DNA of 64,000 nucleotides from Zhongshania marina. GTDB taxonomy: Bacteria > Pseudomonadota > Gammaproteobacteria > Pseudomonadales > Spongiibacteraceae. The position numbers were made by a program, and so were the translations under genes. Numbering within the stretch: the first letter of the stretch is position 1; every line of letters starts with the position of its first letter. The stretch spans positions 1 to 64,000 of the forward strand of contig NZ_PQGG01000005.1 of assembly GCF_002915595.1 (NCBI RefSeq), written 5' to 3'. This document shows, piece by piece, positions 34,401 to 44,397 of the stretch. The notes beneath the pieces are model-generated. The model was not told the origin of the DNA. It searched no databases and was given only the letters and a program-made list of their open reading frames with translations.

Positions 34401-35315
34401 ATGAGCAAAATTAAGTGCGCCTTGATCGGTTCCGGCAACATCGGCACCGATCTGATTTACAAAATTCAACGCAGCGAATTTCTTGAGCCGGTGTGGATGG
34501 TGGGCATCGACCCAGAGTCTGAAGGCTTGCGCCGGGCTGCGGATATGGGACTCAAGACCACCGCAGAAGGCGTTGACGGTCTGTTGCCTCATGTTCTTGA
34601 GGATGGCGTCCAGATCGCCTTCGATGCAACGTCCGCTTACGTGCATGCTGAAAACAGTCGCAAATTGAATGCACTTGGCGTGTTTATGGTTGATCTGACC
34701 CCTGCCGCCATTGGCCCCTTGTGTGTGCCTCCGGTTAATCTGACGGAGCTAGCTGGCGCCACCATGAACGTCAATATGATTTCCTGCGCGGGGCAGGCCA
34801 CTATTCCCATCGTTAACGCCGTGGCTCGAATACAGGATGTGGACTACGCCGAAATCGTGGCCAGTCTGGCCTCACTGTCTATAGGCCCCGGCACCCGCGC
34901 CAATCTCGACGAGTTCACCTACACCACCTCCAACGCCATTTGCAAAGTGGGTGGTGCGCGCCGCGGCAAGGCCCTGGCGATTATCAACCCTGCAGATCCA
35001 CCGATGATTATGCGCAATACCATCTCCTGCGTGACGGATGCAGAACCTGACAAGGAAAAAATTACCGAGTCGGTTATGGCGATGATTGGCGAAGTGCAAA
35101 AATACGTCCCCGGTTACAAATTGGTCAACGGGCCGGTGTTCGAAGGGAACAAAGTGGTGGTGTTTATGGAAGTGGCTGGTCTTGGTGATTACTTGCCGAC
35201 CTATGCCGGCAATTTGGACATTATGACTGCGGCGGGTTGCCGCACCGCCGAAATGTTTGCCCAGGAAATTCTGGCCGGGCGCATGGAGCTGAAACCTACG
35301 GAGGCTGTGGCATGA
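34401..35315 (+). CDS. dmpF: Acetaldehyde dehydrogenase, acylating
   Basis: A 304-residue enzyme. The NAD site is at the N-terminus ([11 protein letters not shown]) and the catalytic Cys is in MISCAGQAT. It converts acetaldehyde (or propanal) and CoA to the acyl-CoA. DmpF forms a channelling complex with the aldolase DmpG, whose start overlaps its stop by 4 nt (ATGA) here. I chose ATG at 34401; a GTG one codon earlier overlaps the previous stop. Confidence 0.93.
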   Translation: MSKIKCALIGSGNIGTDLIYKIQRSEFLEPVWMVGIDPESEGLRRAADMGLKTTAEGVDGLLPHVLEDGVQIAFDATSAYVHAENSRKLNALGVFMVDLTPAAIGPLCVPPVNLTELAGATMNVNMISCAGQATIPIVNAVARIQDVDYAEIVASLASLSIGPGTRANLDEFTYTTSNAICKVGGARRGKALAIINPADPPMIMRNTISCVTDAEPDKEKITESVMAMIGEVQKYVPGYKLVNGPVFEGNKVVVFMEVAGLGDYLPTYAGNLDIMTAAGCRTAEMFAQEILAGRMELKPTEAVA

Positions 35316-36361
35316 GCGTGATCAATCGAGAAGGTAGACAAGTTCTGGTTCACGATATGTGCCTGCGTGATGGCATGCATGCCAAGCGCGAGCAGATTTC
35401 TGTTGAACAAATGGCCACGGTGGCCAAGGCGTTGGATCAAGCTGGAGTGCCAATGCTACAGGTCTCACATGGCGGTGGTTTGGGAGGCAACTCATTACAA
35501 CATGGTTTTGCGATGCACAGCAATGAGGAGTACTGGGATGCCGTTGGCGACGTGATTACCCAGGCAACTATGTCGACCCTGCTTATTCCTGGCTTGGGTA
35601 CCATGGACGATTTACGGGTGGCCTATCAACATGGTGTGCGCAGTGTTCATGTTGCGACACACTGCACAGAAGCGGACACCTCACCCCAGCACATTGCCTG
35701 CGCTCGGGAACTGGGCATGGATACTACTGGCTTTTTGATGATGGCCCACCTAAACAATCCAGAAGGCTTGGCCCAGCAAGGAAAATTGATGGAATCTTAT
35801 GGTGCAAAAACTGTTTATATCACTGATTCAGCGGGTTATATGTTGCCTGCAGATGTGGTAGCTCGGGTCACTGCATTGAGGGAGGTTTTACTACCCGAGA
35901 CCGAAATTGGCTTCCACGGACACAACAATATGGGCATGTCTATAGCTAACTCCATTGCTGCTATCGAAGCCGGGGCTACCCGTATTGACGGTTCAGTAGG
36001 CGGTCTTGGAGCCGGAGCAGGGAACACTCCTGTGGAAGCCTTTGTGGCCGTGTGCGACCGGATGGGCATTTCAACGGGTTGCGACCTATTTGGGCTGATG
36101 GATATGGCTGAGGACACCATTTTCCCGATGATGGAGCATATTGTTCGCGTAGATAGATCATCACTCACTATGGGTTACGCTGGTGTGTACTCCACCTTCC
36201 TGCTGCACGCTAACCGAATTGGAGAGAAATACGGGATTCCACCACGGGATATCCTTGTTGAGTTGGGACAGAAGAAGATGATCGGCGGCCAGGAAGATAT
36301 GATCGAAGATACAGCTTTAACAATGGCCAAAAAACGCGGATTAAACATAAACGTAGCTTAA
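35312..36361 (+). CDS. dmpG: 4-Hydroxy-2-oxovalerate aldolase
   Basis: A 349-residue aldolase of the HMGL-like family. The metal- and substrate-binding start [16 protein letters not shown] is followed by [11 protein letters not shown] with the metal-binding histidines. It splits 4-hydroxy-2-oxovalerate into pyruvate and acetaldehyde and passes the aldehyde to the partner dehydrogenase. The ATGA overlap with the preceding gene fixes the start at 35312. Confidence 0.93.
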   Translation: MSVINREGRQVLVHDMCLRDGMHAKREQISVEQMATVAKALDQAGVPMLQVSHGGGLGGNSLQHGFAMHSNEEYWDAVGDVITQATMSTLLIPGLGTMDDLRVAYQHGVRSVHVATHCTEADTSPQHIACARELGMDTTGFLMMAHLNNPEGLAQQGKLMESYGAKTVYITDSAGYMLPADVVARVTALREVLLPETEIGFHGHNNMGMSIANSIAAIEAGATRIDGSVGGLGAGAGNTPVEAFVAVCDRMGISTGCDLFGLMDMAEDTIFPMMEHIVRVDRSSLTMGYAGVYSTFLLHANRIGEKYGIPPRDILVELGQKKMIGGQEDMIEDTALTMAKKRGLNINVA

Positions 36362-36393
36362 AAACGATTTTTCATAATACCGAGGATATATAA

Positions 36394-37320
36394 ATGTCAA
36401 TGCGAGGCGTACTTAGATTGGGCGAAGTCCAAATTCGAGTTATGGACATGGAAGCCGCTAAAACTCACTACGGTAAATGGATGGGTTTGATAGAAATGCA
36501 CACTGATGAAAACGGATTAGTTTATTATAAAGCTTGGGATGAAAAGGATCATCATAGCGTTATACTCCGACACTCAGACAAACCCGGATTAGATCACTTC
36601 GCATTTAAAGTTTACGATGATGAAACATTAACTAAGCTGCGCTCTGGAATTGAAAAATTTGGAATAGAAGTTACCGAAATACCAAAGGGCGATTTGTATA
36701 AATCAGGAAGACGACTGAAGTTTTTTCTTCCCACTGGGCAGGAAATGCATTTATATGCAGAAAAGGAATATGTAGGTAACACTCTAGGCGAAATAAATCC
36801 AGGAGTATTGCCCGACGAAGGAGTAATCAGGGGATTTAGAATCAACGGATTAGATCACTGCTTCATTGCAGGCCCCAACGCCAAGGAATCAATTCGTCTT
36901 TTTTTAGAGGTTTTCGAATTTGATTTGACGGAAAAAGTAGTCGATGAAAATGGGGAGCCAAGACTTATGTTTGTAAGTTGTTCCACACGCGCTCATGATA
37001 TTGCTATAGCCGAAGGGCCAGAGTTGGGGCTATTTCATCACGCATCTTTTAGACTAGATTCAACACAAGATCACGTACACGCTTCCGATCTGATTGGAAA
37101 GTATAATATACCTGTAGAAATGATTGACCGACATGGTGTAACCAGAGTTAAAACAGTCTACTATTTTGATCCATCTGGAAATAGAAATGAAATATTTTGC
37201 GATGGATATACATGGTATCCAGACAGCCCGACACTAACCTGGACTATGGATAATATTGAACCAGCTGCTTTTTCCCAAGCTAGGTATGTACCAGAATCAT
37301 TCTTTGTATCAATGACATAA
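36394..37320 (+). CDS. dmpB: Catechol 2,3-dioxygenase (extradiol)
   Basis: A 308-residue type-I extradiol dioxygenase with two vicinal-oxygen-chelate domains. Iron ligands are His155 (GLDHCF), His215 or 216 (LFHHASF) and Glu266 (NRNEIF). Length and motifs match XylE/DmpB. It opens catechol to 2-hydroxymuconic semialdehyde. Unlike dmp and xyl operons, where this gene leads, here it follows the lower-pathway genes. The DNA becomes more AT-rich from this gene on, which suggests a fused module. Confidence 0.93.
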   Translation: MSMRGVLRLGEVQIRVMDMEAAKTHYGKWMGLIEMHTDENGLVYYKAWDEKDHHSVILRHSDKPGLDHFAFKVYDDETLTKLRSGIEKFGIEVTEIPKGDLYKSGRRLKFFLPTGQEMHLYAEKEYVGNTLGEINPGVLPDEGVIRGFRINGLDHCFIAGPNAKESIRLFLEVFEFDLTEKVVDENGEPRLMFVSCSTRAHDIAIAEGPELGLFHHASFRLDSTQDHVHASDLIGKYNIPVEMIDRHGVTRVKTVYYFDPSGNRNEIFCDGYTWYPDSPTLTWTMDNIEPAAFSQARYVPESFFVSMT

Positions 37321-37334
37321 TAGATTGCCAAAAA

Positions 37335-37634
37335 ATGTACAAAATAAAGGTTCTAGGGAGTGATTTACTGCAAACCACAACAAGCAATGAACCTATATTA
37401 AATGCATTAATAAAAGGAAGGAAAGAATATCCCATTTCCTCAGGATGTAAGAAAGGTGGGTGTGGGATTTGTAAAGTAAGAGTTATAGATGGTTCATTTG
37501 ATACTGGAAATATGAGCGCATCACATGTGAATAATGATCTAGTGGAAAATGGTATTGTTTTAGCATGTCAAACATTTGCATGCTCTGATCTTACCGTGGA
37601 AATTCTACCTATCAATAAAAGGCGAATGGGCTAG
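37335..37634 (+). CDS. dmpQ: XylT/DmpQ-like plant-type ferredoxin
   Basis: A 99-residue [2Fe-2S] ferredoxin with Cys38, Cys43, Cys46 and Cys78 (SGCKKGGCGICK and LACQT) in the plant-type spacing. XylT and DmpQ reactivate catechol 2,3-dioxygenase whose iron has been oxidised, for instance by alkylcatechols. It starts 14 nt after the dioxygenase gene, which supports that job. Confidence 0.9.
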   Translation: MYKIKVLGSDLLQTTTSNEPILNALIKGRKEYPISSGCKKGGCGICKVRVIDGSFDTGNMSASHVNNDLVENGIVLACQTFACSDLTVEILPINKRRMG

Positions 37635-37676
37635 CATTAGATGCTAGAAATGTATTAATTTAACCGAAGGTTTATA

Positions 37677-38423
37677 ATGGAAGATATTATTGTAGTTGGG
37701 GCTACCGGTGAAATTGGTAGTGAGATTGTTAAACGATTAATAAATAGGTACAGAATTATAGCCGTTGCTAGAAGCTCAGAATCACTTATTGCAGCGAAGG
37801 AATCGCTCGGCAATCCAATAAACTTTGTACCTTGTGTCGCCGACATCTCAAATGACAATGCAATAAATGTCATACAGGAAAGTATCAAGGGAGAAGTTCG
37901 CGCTGTAATTCACGGCCCTGGCGTGCCGACTGCCGGTGGCGTTTTAGAGGCACCTACCGAAGCGTTGATTGAAGCAACCAATATCAAAGTCGGAGGTATG
38001 ATAAGATTAATCCGCGCAGCAGATCCATCACTTATAAAACATTCTAGACTGATTGCAATTGGTGGTCATTATGGCTTCGAGCCAACTGCTTATACCGCAG
38101 CTGCGGGAATAGCAAACGCAGCTTTAGTTAACTTAATGAAGCAATACTCATGGGCTATGGGTCCACGTGGTATAACTTCTCATGTCGTTGCACCAGGGCC
38201 CGCGGATACAGAGAGGCTACGTAGAGTCGCTAACGCAAAGGCTACCCAAGAAAATAAAAATATTGAAAATGTTCTATCCAGCATGCGCGAAGAATCAGCT
38301 ATTGGTGAATTTACTGGCACTAATCAGGTTGCCTGGGCAATTGAAATGCTATTGGCGGAAGAAGCCGACGCACTTGCAGGAAGCACTTTATTCATGGATG
38401 CCGGCCGAAGGAAAAGTACCTAA
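37677..38423 (+). CDS. Short-chain dehydrogenase-like protein lacking usual catalytic residues
   Basis: A 248-residue protein with an SDR Rossmann fold (VVGATGEIGSEIVKR) and normal length. At the catalytic site the expected Ser is replaced in AIGGHYGFEP. The Tyr of YxxxK is present but its Lys is Ala (AYTAAAG). It may therefore be a binding or regulatory protein, or a reductase with altered chemistry. It is the last gene of the meta-pathway block, 42 nt after the ferredoxin, and precedes a region with a large inverted repeat. Confidence 0.8.
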   Translation: MEDIIVVGATGEIGSEIVKRLINRYRIIAVARSSESLIAAKESLGNPINFVPCVADISNDNAINVIQESIKGEVRAVIHGPGVPTAGGVLEAPTEALIEATNIKVGGMIRLIRAADPSLIKHSRLIAIGGHYGFEPTAYTAAAGIANAALVNLMKQYSWAMGPRGITSHVVAPGPADTERLRRVANAKATQENKNIENVLSSMREESAIGEFTGTNQVAWAIEMLLAEEADALAGSTLFMDAGRRKST

Positions 38424-38553
38424 TTGAACGTATTCACTAAATAATTAGTTGTTGATAATTGAAAGCTGGCATTATTTTGCAAGATGACTAATTAGAGTAC
38501 CGAAACCGCGTAGTAAATTAACTTCGGATCTTTTAGAGCGGATTTTAAGAAAT

Positions 38554-38589
38554 AATCATGGTGTACGCTGGCAAGTGCGCACCATGATT
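38554..38589. repeat. Inverted repeat between convergent genes
   Basis: A perfect 10-bp stem AATCATGGTG / CACCATGATT with a 16-nt loop that can add a 3-bp inner pairing. It lies between the SDR gene and the convergent regulator. No T-run follows; it may block transcription both ways or be a remnant of an element end. Confidence 0.5.
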
Positions 38590-38715
38590 GCGGATGAGCA
38601 AACTAAATAACAGGTTTGAAAACGGCTTCCGGTGGCCAGCAGACGAAGCGCGTTAGCGGGCTTCACCTGGCACAGAATTTTGGATTCCCTCTCGGAATCT
38701 AAATACACAAATGAA

Positions 38716-40485
38716 TTACCTTTCCAGTCGGTAATATAATTGAGAGCGTGTAATACCCAGCAATTTTGCGGCCAAGGATTTATTTCCATTAGTTTGCTCT
38801 ATCGCCTTGTCGATTAGAGTCTTTTCTAATTCTTCAATTGAAAAGTTTTGGTCGATAACATTATTTCCATTTTTAATCATGTTAATAATTTGGGAAGTAT
38901 TACTAATCTCATCCTTAATATCATTATTATTCTTCAAATAAGCATCTGAAGTGATAAGACCCTCACTTGAAACAGTTAAATATTCCATGTTTTTTAGTTC
39001 ATCTTCAGTGAAAATATGATGAACATCAATGACCCGATCTTTTGCAGCAAGAATAACCCCACGCTCAATCAGATTTTCTAGCTCACGTATGTTTCCGGGC
39101 CAGTCATAACTAAGCATGGCTGTGATTAATCGATTGGTATATCCTTTTATATCTTTATTATGTCTCCTGCAGTATTTCTTCATAAAATAATTCATAAATA
39201 TTGGTATATCTTCTAATCTTTTTCTCAATGGCGGGAGCAAAATTGGAAAAACGTTCAATCGATAATATAAATCCTCACGAAATCTACCTAGTCGTATCTC
39301 TTCTTTCAAATCCAGATTTGTAGCAGCTACGACTCTTACATCAGTTTTGATAAGACGATCACCACCTATTCGCTCTATCTCCCTTTCCTGTAAAACCCTC
39401 AAAAGTTTACCCTGAGCTGAGAGGTTCAATATTCCAATTTCATCAAGAAATAGCGTTCCTTTATTTGCACGCTCAAATCTACCTTCTCTAGTTTTATTAG
39501 CTCCAGTAAACGCACCTTTTTCAACACCAAATAACTCTGCCTCTACTAAATTTTCGGGAATTGCAGCACAATTCACCGCTATGAATGGCATAGACGATCG
39601 TTCACTAATGTTATGTAAACTTCGTGCAAATACCTCCTTACCAACACCACTTTCACCTAAAAAAAGAACTGTCGCATCAGTTTCTGAAACTTGCCGTAAT
39701 TTATGACACGCAGCATTGAAACCCGCAGATGCACCAACGACTCCGTCTAAACCAAGACTTGAACCAGGATCCGAATTAGAGATTGCAAGTCCGTTTGTTA
39801 ATTTATCCGCTTTTAAATACTCAAGATCTTGTTCATCTCCCCACTCTTCTACGGGCTTGCCTATGATTCGGCAGCAAGGGGCTCCCTGGCCAACACATTG
39901 TACTTCTTTAAAAAGAACGGGCCGCCCCATGTAGCTACTCACAAAACCAGAGGCATACCCAATTTGCATCCAGCAAACAGGTTGATTTCCTATACCATAC
40001 TCCTGAACGTGGATTTCAGCTTCAGAAGATCCCTCCCATAAATATTCTCCATGAAACAAACCAAGCTCAACATCAATATTGGTAAAGACCTCTATAACAA
40101 GGCCAGTACCTTCTAACATATGCAATTGAGGCCCTAAAAGAATGAACTCTTCGATGGTTGAGCTACGGGATTTATGCAAATTGTGGACGAGTTGGGCGTC
40201 ATGGGCTCCATTATGATAACCCATTCTAGTCAATAACCCTCTAGCCTCACTATTACCAATGGTTTCTATAAGTTCTCGCCGAAGCACACCAAACCCTGAA
40301 GCATGCACTAATAACATTCGGTTTTCAGCTAATAGAATGCGTCCATCTTTTGGTGAAAACCTAACATTTGATAGTAGATTTTCGCTATTTGTAAACAAAC
40401 CTTGTCGATTATCGTCACCTAGCATAAAACCATATCTCCGTATTGAAGATGTTTGGGGGTCTAAGGCCGCAATTCTTTCGGCCAT
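38716..40485 (-). CDS. dmpR: DmpR/MopR-like sigma-54 activator sensing phenols
   Basis: A 589-residue NtrC-family regulator. The N-terminal XylR_N and V4R sensor domain (about residues 1-220) keeps the zinc-site pattern of MopR: Cys in QPVCWMQ, Glu 23 residues on, then Cys at +3 and at +8 ([14 protein letters not shown]). The AAA+ domain has [10 protein letters not shown], the sigma-54 contact GAFTGA and GTLFLDEIG. The C-terminus is a Fis-type helix-turn-helix ([20 protein letters not shown]). It is divergent from the phenol hydroxylase operon, whose promoter is of the sigma-54 type. It should activate that operon when phenol binds. Confidence 0.92.
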   Translation of the reverse strand: MAERIAALDPQTSSIRRYGFMLGDDNRQGLFTNSENLLSNVRFSPKDGRILLAENRMLLVHASGFGVLRRELIETIGNSEARGLLTRMGYHNGAHDAQLVHNLHKSRSSTIEEFILLGPQLHMLEGTGLVIEVFTNIDVELGLFHGEYLWEGSSEAEIHVQEYGIGNQPVCWMQIGYASGFVSSYMGRPVLFKEVQCVGQGAPCCRIIGKPVEEWGDEQDLEYLKADKLTNGLAISNSDPGSSLGLDGVVGASAGFNAACHKLRQVSETDATVLFLGESGVGKEVFARSLHNISERSSMPFIAVNCAAIPENLVEAELFGVEKGAFTGANKTREGRFERANKGTLFLDEIGILNLSAQGKLLRVLQEREIERIGGDRLIKTDVRVVAATNLDLKEEIRLGRFREDLYYRLNVFPILLPPLRKRLEDIPIFMNYFMKKYCRRHNKDIKGYTNRLITAMLSYDWPGNIRELENLIERGVILAAKDRVIDVHHIFTEDELKNMEYLTVSSEGLITSDAYLKNNNDIKDEISNTSQIINMIKNGNNVIDQNFSIEELEKTLIDKAIEQTNGNKSLAAKLLGITRSQLYYRLER

Positions 40486-40527
40486 ACCCTATAGCACCCC
40501 TGCCTCTCATTACCGTCAAAATTGACC

Positions 40528-40580
40528 ATTATTGTACAGTTTCAGGCTAAGGCCATGCCTGTCTTGTATATTATTGTACA
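40528..40580. promoter_or_regulatory. Candidate upstream activating sequences for the DmpR-like regulator
   Basis: The 11-bp block ATTATTGTACA occurs at 40528-40538 and 40570-40580, 42 bp apart or about four helical turns. Each is part of a loose dyad (TGTATATTATTGTACA for the second). The pair lies about 120-170 bp before the sigma-54 promoter, the usual distance for an enhancer. Confidence 0.5.
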
Positions 40581-40697
40581 TTTTTAGTGTGATATCTAGT
40601 CTTTAAATGCAATAACTTATGGAGGTGGATATGCTATTTTCCTTTATATTCAATAATATAGGAACATCTTCGCAAAAATAAACCAGCAATGAGGTTT

Positions 40698-40713
40698 TGG
40701 CACGGTAGCTGCT
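40698..40713 (+). promoter_or_regulatory. Sigma-54 promoter of the phenol hydroxylase operon
   Basis: TGGCACGGTAGCTGCT agrees with the -24/-12 consensus TGGCAC-N5-TTGCW, with the GG and GC pairs exactly 10 bp apart. It lies 56 nt before the first phenol hydroxylase gene and downstream of the divergent sigma-54 activator gene. Confidence 0.85.
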
Positions 40714-40768
40714 ATATAAATTTATAAAGCCGCCCTAGTGATGATAATTAAAGATAAGCATACAAAAT

Positions 40769-41038
40769 ATGGTAAATGGCAAAACAAGCACCCCACTGAT
40801 TTTTAATCGCAACGAAAACCTGTTTGTTCGCGAATTAAATAACGATAAAAATGGTTTTGTAGAATTCCTATTCGGAATAGGAACGACTGATCTAATGGTT
40901 GAACTAATTCTACCCAAAAAAGCCTTCACAGATTTTTGCCTCGAAAATAAGGTAATCAAGCTCACTAGAGAGGAAATCGAAATACAGGATTCTGAACAGC
41001 AGAAATGGAAATATGGTTCGCCAGGAATTCAAGAATAA
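40769..41038 (+). CDS. dmpK: Phenol hydroxylase subunit P0
   Basis: An 89-residue protein matching the assembly subunit DmpK in size and place. It has FVRELNNDKNGFVEFLFGI and a C-terminal charged helix. DmpK is not part of the active enzyme but helps to build the iron-containing oxygenase. First gene of the sigma-54-controlled operon; no strong ribosome site is seen. Confidence 0.85.
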   Translation: MVNGKTSTPLIFNRNENLFVRELNNDKNGFVEFLFGIGTTDLMVELILPKKAFTDFCLENKVIKLTREEIEIQDSEQQKWKYGSPGIQE

Positions 41039-41073
41039 TTAATCAATAAACACGCTAAAAGAGGAAATATTCA

Positions 41074-42066
41074 ATGGCTGTTGAAATTAAAACATCCGGA
41101 GTAAAACCACTACGCAATACCTTTGATCACTTGGTGGCGCGCTTCGGCGACAAGCCTGCCAATAGATACCAGGAATTTTCATTTGATACGCAACCAGCGA
41201 CAAATTTTCACTATAAACCATTGTGGAATCCAGACAGTGAAGTCTATGACATAAATGCATCTGCTATAAAAATGAATGACTGGTACGCACTTAAGGATCC
41301 ACGACAGTTTTACTACGGGAGTTATGTTAGTGCTCGAGCAAAGCAGCAAGAGGCCATTGACCAACAGCTAGCATTTATCGACGATATTGGATCGCTATCA
41401 TCGCTACCCGAAAAAGCCAAGAACCTCTTAACAGAAATTATAGTGGCTTTACGACATTATGAATGGGGTGCTAATACGAACAATAACTTTATTGCAGCTT
41501 ATGGATACGGTACCACGATAACCCAAGCTGCGACGATTGCGACTTGTGATCGACTTGCAATGGCTCAGCACTTGTCGCGAATTGGTTTGCTCATAGATGA
41601 AAAGACCGGAGAATCACTTGATAAGGCAAAAAGGATATGGATAGAAAGTCCAGCCTGGCAGGGTATTCGTAAAGATATCGAAGGGGTCTTTGTTCTACGA
41701 GATTGGTTTGAGGTCTTTGTCGCACAAAACCTAGTCGCTGATGGACTAATGTATCCTTTGATATTCGATGAATTTGTAAGTTCATTCAGTCGAAATTATG
41801 GAAATGACCTAAATTCCCTCACAAACTACTCGGTCAAATGGCAGTCAGATTTCGCACGCTGGGTAGATTCAGTAGTAAAGACCGCATCGTCCGAAAGTGA
41901 CGAAAATAAAGAACAAATAAACAAATGGATTGATAAATGGCATGCTTCGATATATTCGTCGTTAGGTGATCTAGCAAAGTTGGCTTTTGGAATTGAATGT
42001 GATGAAAGTTTAGAAAAAATAAATTCATCTTTCATTGCAAGAATTTCAAAACTTGGGTTGCGTTAA
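41074..42066 (+). CDS. dmpL: Phenol hydroxylase oxygenase beta subunit P1
   Basis: A 330-residue subunit of the soluble diiron monooxygenase, with the ferritin-like helical fold but without the iron ligands. It shows the typical MNDWYALKDPRQFYYGSYV block. With P3 and P4 it forms the oxygenase that turns phenol into catechol. An AGAGGAAAT site precedes the ATG. Confidence 0.92.
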   Translation: MAVEIKTSGVKPLRNTFDHLVARFGDKPANRYQEFSFDTQPATNFHYKPLWNPDSEVYDINASAIKMNDWYALKDPRQFYYGSYVSARAKQQEAIDQQLAFIDDIGSLSSLPEKAKNLLTEIIVALRHYEWGANTNNNFIAAYGYGTTITQAATIATCDRLAMAQHLSRIGLLIDEKTGESLDKAKRIWIESPAWQGIRKDIEGVFVLRDWFEVFVAQNLVADGLMYPLIFDEFVSSFSRNYGNDLNSLTNYSVKWQSDFARWVDSVVKTASSESDENKEQINKWIDKWHASIYSSLGDLAKLAFGIECDESLEKINSSFIARISKLGLR

Positions 42067-42091
42067 GAATTTTCATAACAGGGGATATAGT

Positions 42092-42370
42092 ATGAACGAG
42101 TCCAAACATCCAGTTTTTATTGCATTTCAAGCAAACAACGACACACTCCCAATTGTAAACGCAATAACAAGAGATAATCCGCTAGCAATAGTTAATGAAA
42201 TGCCCGCTATGGTTAAAATCGATTGTCCTGGTCGTTTAGTAATTAAAAGATCCTCCATTGAAGAAGAGGTGGGTCGTGAATTTGATTTGCAAGAGCTACA
42301 GATAAACTTAATCTCATTGTCCGGAGAAATTAACGAAGATGATGATGAATTTACACTATCGTGGAATTAG
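42092..42370 (+). CDS. dmpM: Phenol hydroxylase coupling protein P2
   Basis: A 92-residue cofactor-free effector protein of the diiron monooxygenase (MmoB/DmpM type), with VFIAFQANNDTLPIVNAI and an acidic tail. It controls access and reactivity at the diiron site. ATG at 42092 follows AGGGGATATAG; earlier codons overlap P1. Confidence 0.9.
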   Translation: MNESKHPVFIAFQANNDTLPIVNAITRDNPLAIVNEMPAMVKIDCPGRLVIKRSSIEEEVGREFDLQELQINLISLSGEINEDDDEFTLSWN

Positions 42371-42425
42371 AGCTACCGAAATCAATTCAACGCTAATTTA
42401 GTACACAACTAATAGGTATAAATAA

Positions 42426-44015
42426 ATGGCTAATGGAAAGAAATTAAATTTAAAGCAAAACTACAGCATGCTCACGAAAGGTCTAGACTGGGAGCCGAGT
42501 TACCAAAAAAAACAAGATATATTTCCACAGCTAGAATTCGAAGGGATCAAAATACACGATTGGAGTAATTGGGAGGACCCTTTCAGACTAACAATCGACG
42601 CTTATTGGAAATACCAGGGAGAGAAGGAGAAAAAATTATATGCCATCATTGATGCATTCCAACAAAATAACGGACAGTTCAATGTAACTGATGCTCGATA
42701 TGTTCAAGCTCTAAAGATTTTTATAAATGCAGTAGTGGGTTTAGAATATAACGCTTGGCGTGGATTCAGCCGATTAGGAAGGGAATTTGGCGCCGCTAGT
42801 CCTCGGATTGCAGCACAAATGCAGGCTATTGACGAGATGCGCCATGCTACAACCCAAACTCATGCGTGTAGTCATTATGCTAGATTTTTTGAGGGTATGG
42901 GGAATGCTCCATACCAATTTGACAGGACGTGGTATTTATCAATACCAAAGTCATTTTTTGAGGATGCATGTTCATCCGGCCCATTCGAATTTGTTGTTGC
43001 AATTTCTTTTGCTTTTGAATACGTGCTAACCAATCTCGTTTTCATGCCCTGGATGTCTGGCGCCGCTTACAATGGCGACATGTCTACGGTCTCATTTGGC
43101 TTTTCAGCACAGTCTGATGAAGCGCGCCATATGACTCTTGGTTTGGAGGTGATTAAATTCTTGCTAGAGCAGGATCCAGATAATGTCCCAATAGTACAGA
43201 AATGGATCGATAAATGGTTCTGGAGAGCCTATCGAGTACTTTCGTTAGTTGCAACAATGATGGATTATATGCTACCCAAAAGGGTTATGTCTTGGGATGA
43301 AGCATGGACAATATACTACGAGGAAAATGGCGGTGCTTTGTTTGCTGACCTCGCTAGATATGGGATAAAACCTCCACGTGATGCCGACGTAACAATCAAG
43401 GAGAAAGAAAGGTTATCTCACGAAATGTGGAGCATTTTCTATGCGAACAGAGACGTTGTAGGCTTCCCCCTTTGGCTGCCATCTCAAGAAGAGATGAATT
43501 GGATGTCTGAGAAGTACCCCAATACATTCGATAAATATTATCGGCCTAGATTTGAATATTGGAAAGAACTAGAAGATAACGGTACTCCTTTTACAAACAC
43601 AACACTGCCACAATTATGTCAGGTATGTCAGTGGCCATGCCTGTTTACAGAACCTGATGATCCAACGGAATTTTCACATCACCAAACGGAATATAAAGAT
43701 GAGCATTTTCAATTTTGTTCGGATGGTTGTCAGCATATATTTGAAAATGAGCCAGAGAAATATATTCAAGCATGGTTGCCAGTACATGAGATATACAAAG
43801 GTAACTGCATCTTAGATGATGTGGATCCTGAATCTCCCGATTATAATCCAATGGTAGAAGCGATTAGATATATGGGGCTAAAGCCTGGTATAGACGGTGG
43901 GCTTTTTAAGGAACACAACGATGCTATGAATTGGGAAAAATGGACTGAGCGCCCTTCTAATATTCATAATCAACCGGCTACTGATTTTGTTCGAAAAACC
44001 GGTTCTGACAAATAA
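42426..44015 (+). CDS. dmpN: Phenol hydroxylase oxygenase alpha subunit P3
   Basis: A 529-residue large subunit with the two diiron ligand pairs: a Glu near 107 with EMRH (Glu137/His140), and a later EARH in QSDEARHMTLG. It holds the active site that hydroxylates phenol and methylphenols at the ortho position. A cysteine-rich C-terminal YHS-like part (CQVCQWPCLF and FCSDGCQHIF) is usual for this subunit. Confidence 0.95.
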   Translation: MANGKKLNLKQNYSMLTKGLDWEPSYQKKQDIFPQLEFEGIKIHDWSNWEDPFRLTIDAYWKYQGEKEKKLYAIIDAFQQNNGQFNVTDARYVQALKIFINAVVGLEYNAWRGFSRLGREFGAASPRIAAQMQAIDEMRHATTQTHACSHYARFFEGMGNAPYQFDRTWYLSIPKSFFEDACSSGPFEFVVAISFAFEYVLTNLVFMPWMSGAAYNGDMSTVSFGFSAQSDEARHMTLGLEVIKFLLEQDPDNVPIVQKWIDKWFWRAYRVLSLVATMMDYMLPKRVMSWDEAWTIYYEENGGALFADLARYGIKPPRDADVTIKEKERLSHEMWSIFYANRDVVGFPLWLPSQEEMNWMSEKYPNTFDKYYRPRFEYWKELEDNGTPFTNTTLPQLCQVCQWPCLFTEPDDPTEFSHHQTEYKDEHFQFCSDGCQHIFENEPEKYIQAWLPVHEIYKGNCILDDVDPESPDYNPMVEAIRYMGLKPGIDGGLFKEHNDAMNWEKWTERPSNIHNQPATDFVRKTGSDK

Positions 44016-44032
44016 TCGTAAGGAATCAAACA

Positions 44033-44392
44033 ATGACAGTTAAAGCAATAAATCCGAATTATTCTGGGCGGTATCGAGATGGAGTTGAGAATTTCCACGG
44101 AAATCAACTATTAAATATTTGCTGGGAAAAACATACAATGATGGGGTGGCCAATGTGCGTACCAATATCACCAAACACCACATTTAAAGAGCTGCTAGAC
44201 GTAGTCATTCCCCGAATTTATTCCATGCATCCTCAATTTGATAGTGTGGATCTATATAAAGCTCACTGGTCAACAAGTAAAGGAGCTTTTATCCCAGATA
44301 TGTCAAAAACCATTTCGGATCACGGGTTTAAGCATAAAGAGCAAATTAGGTTTCGTACTCAACCACTTAGCAATAATCCACATAGAGGTTAA
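44033..44392 (+). CDS. dmpO: Phenol hydroxylase oxygenase gamma subunit P4
   Basis: A 119-residue small oxygenase subunit with FHGNQLLNICWEKHTMMGWP near the N-terminus, a hallmark of DmpO/PhP4. It stabilises the alpha-beta-gamma dimer. It lies 17 nt after P3 and 5 nt before P5. Confidence 0.92.
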   Translation: MTVKAINPNYSGRYRDGVENFHGNQLLNICWEKHTMMGWPMCVPISPNTTFKELLDVVIPRIYSMHPQFDSVDLYKAHWSTSKGAFIPDMSKTISDHGFKHKEQIRFRTQPLSNNPHRG

Positions 44393-44397
44393 TCTGT

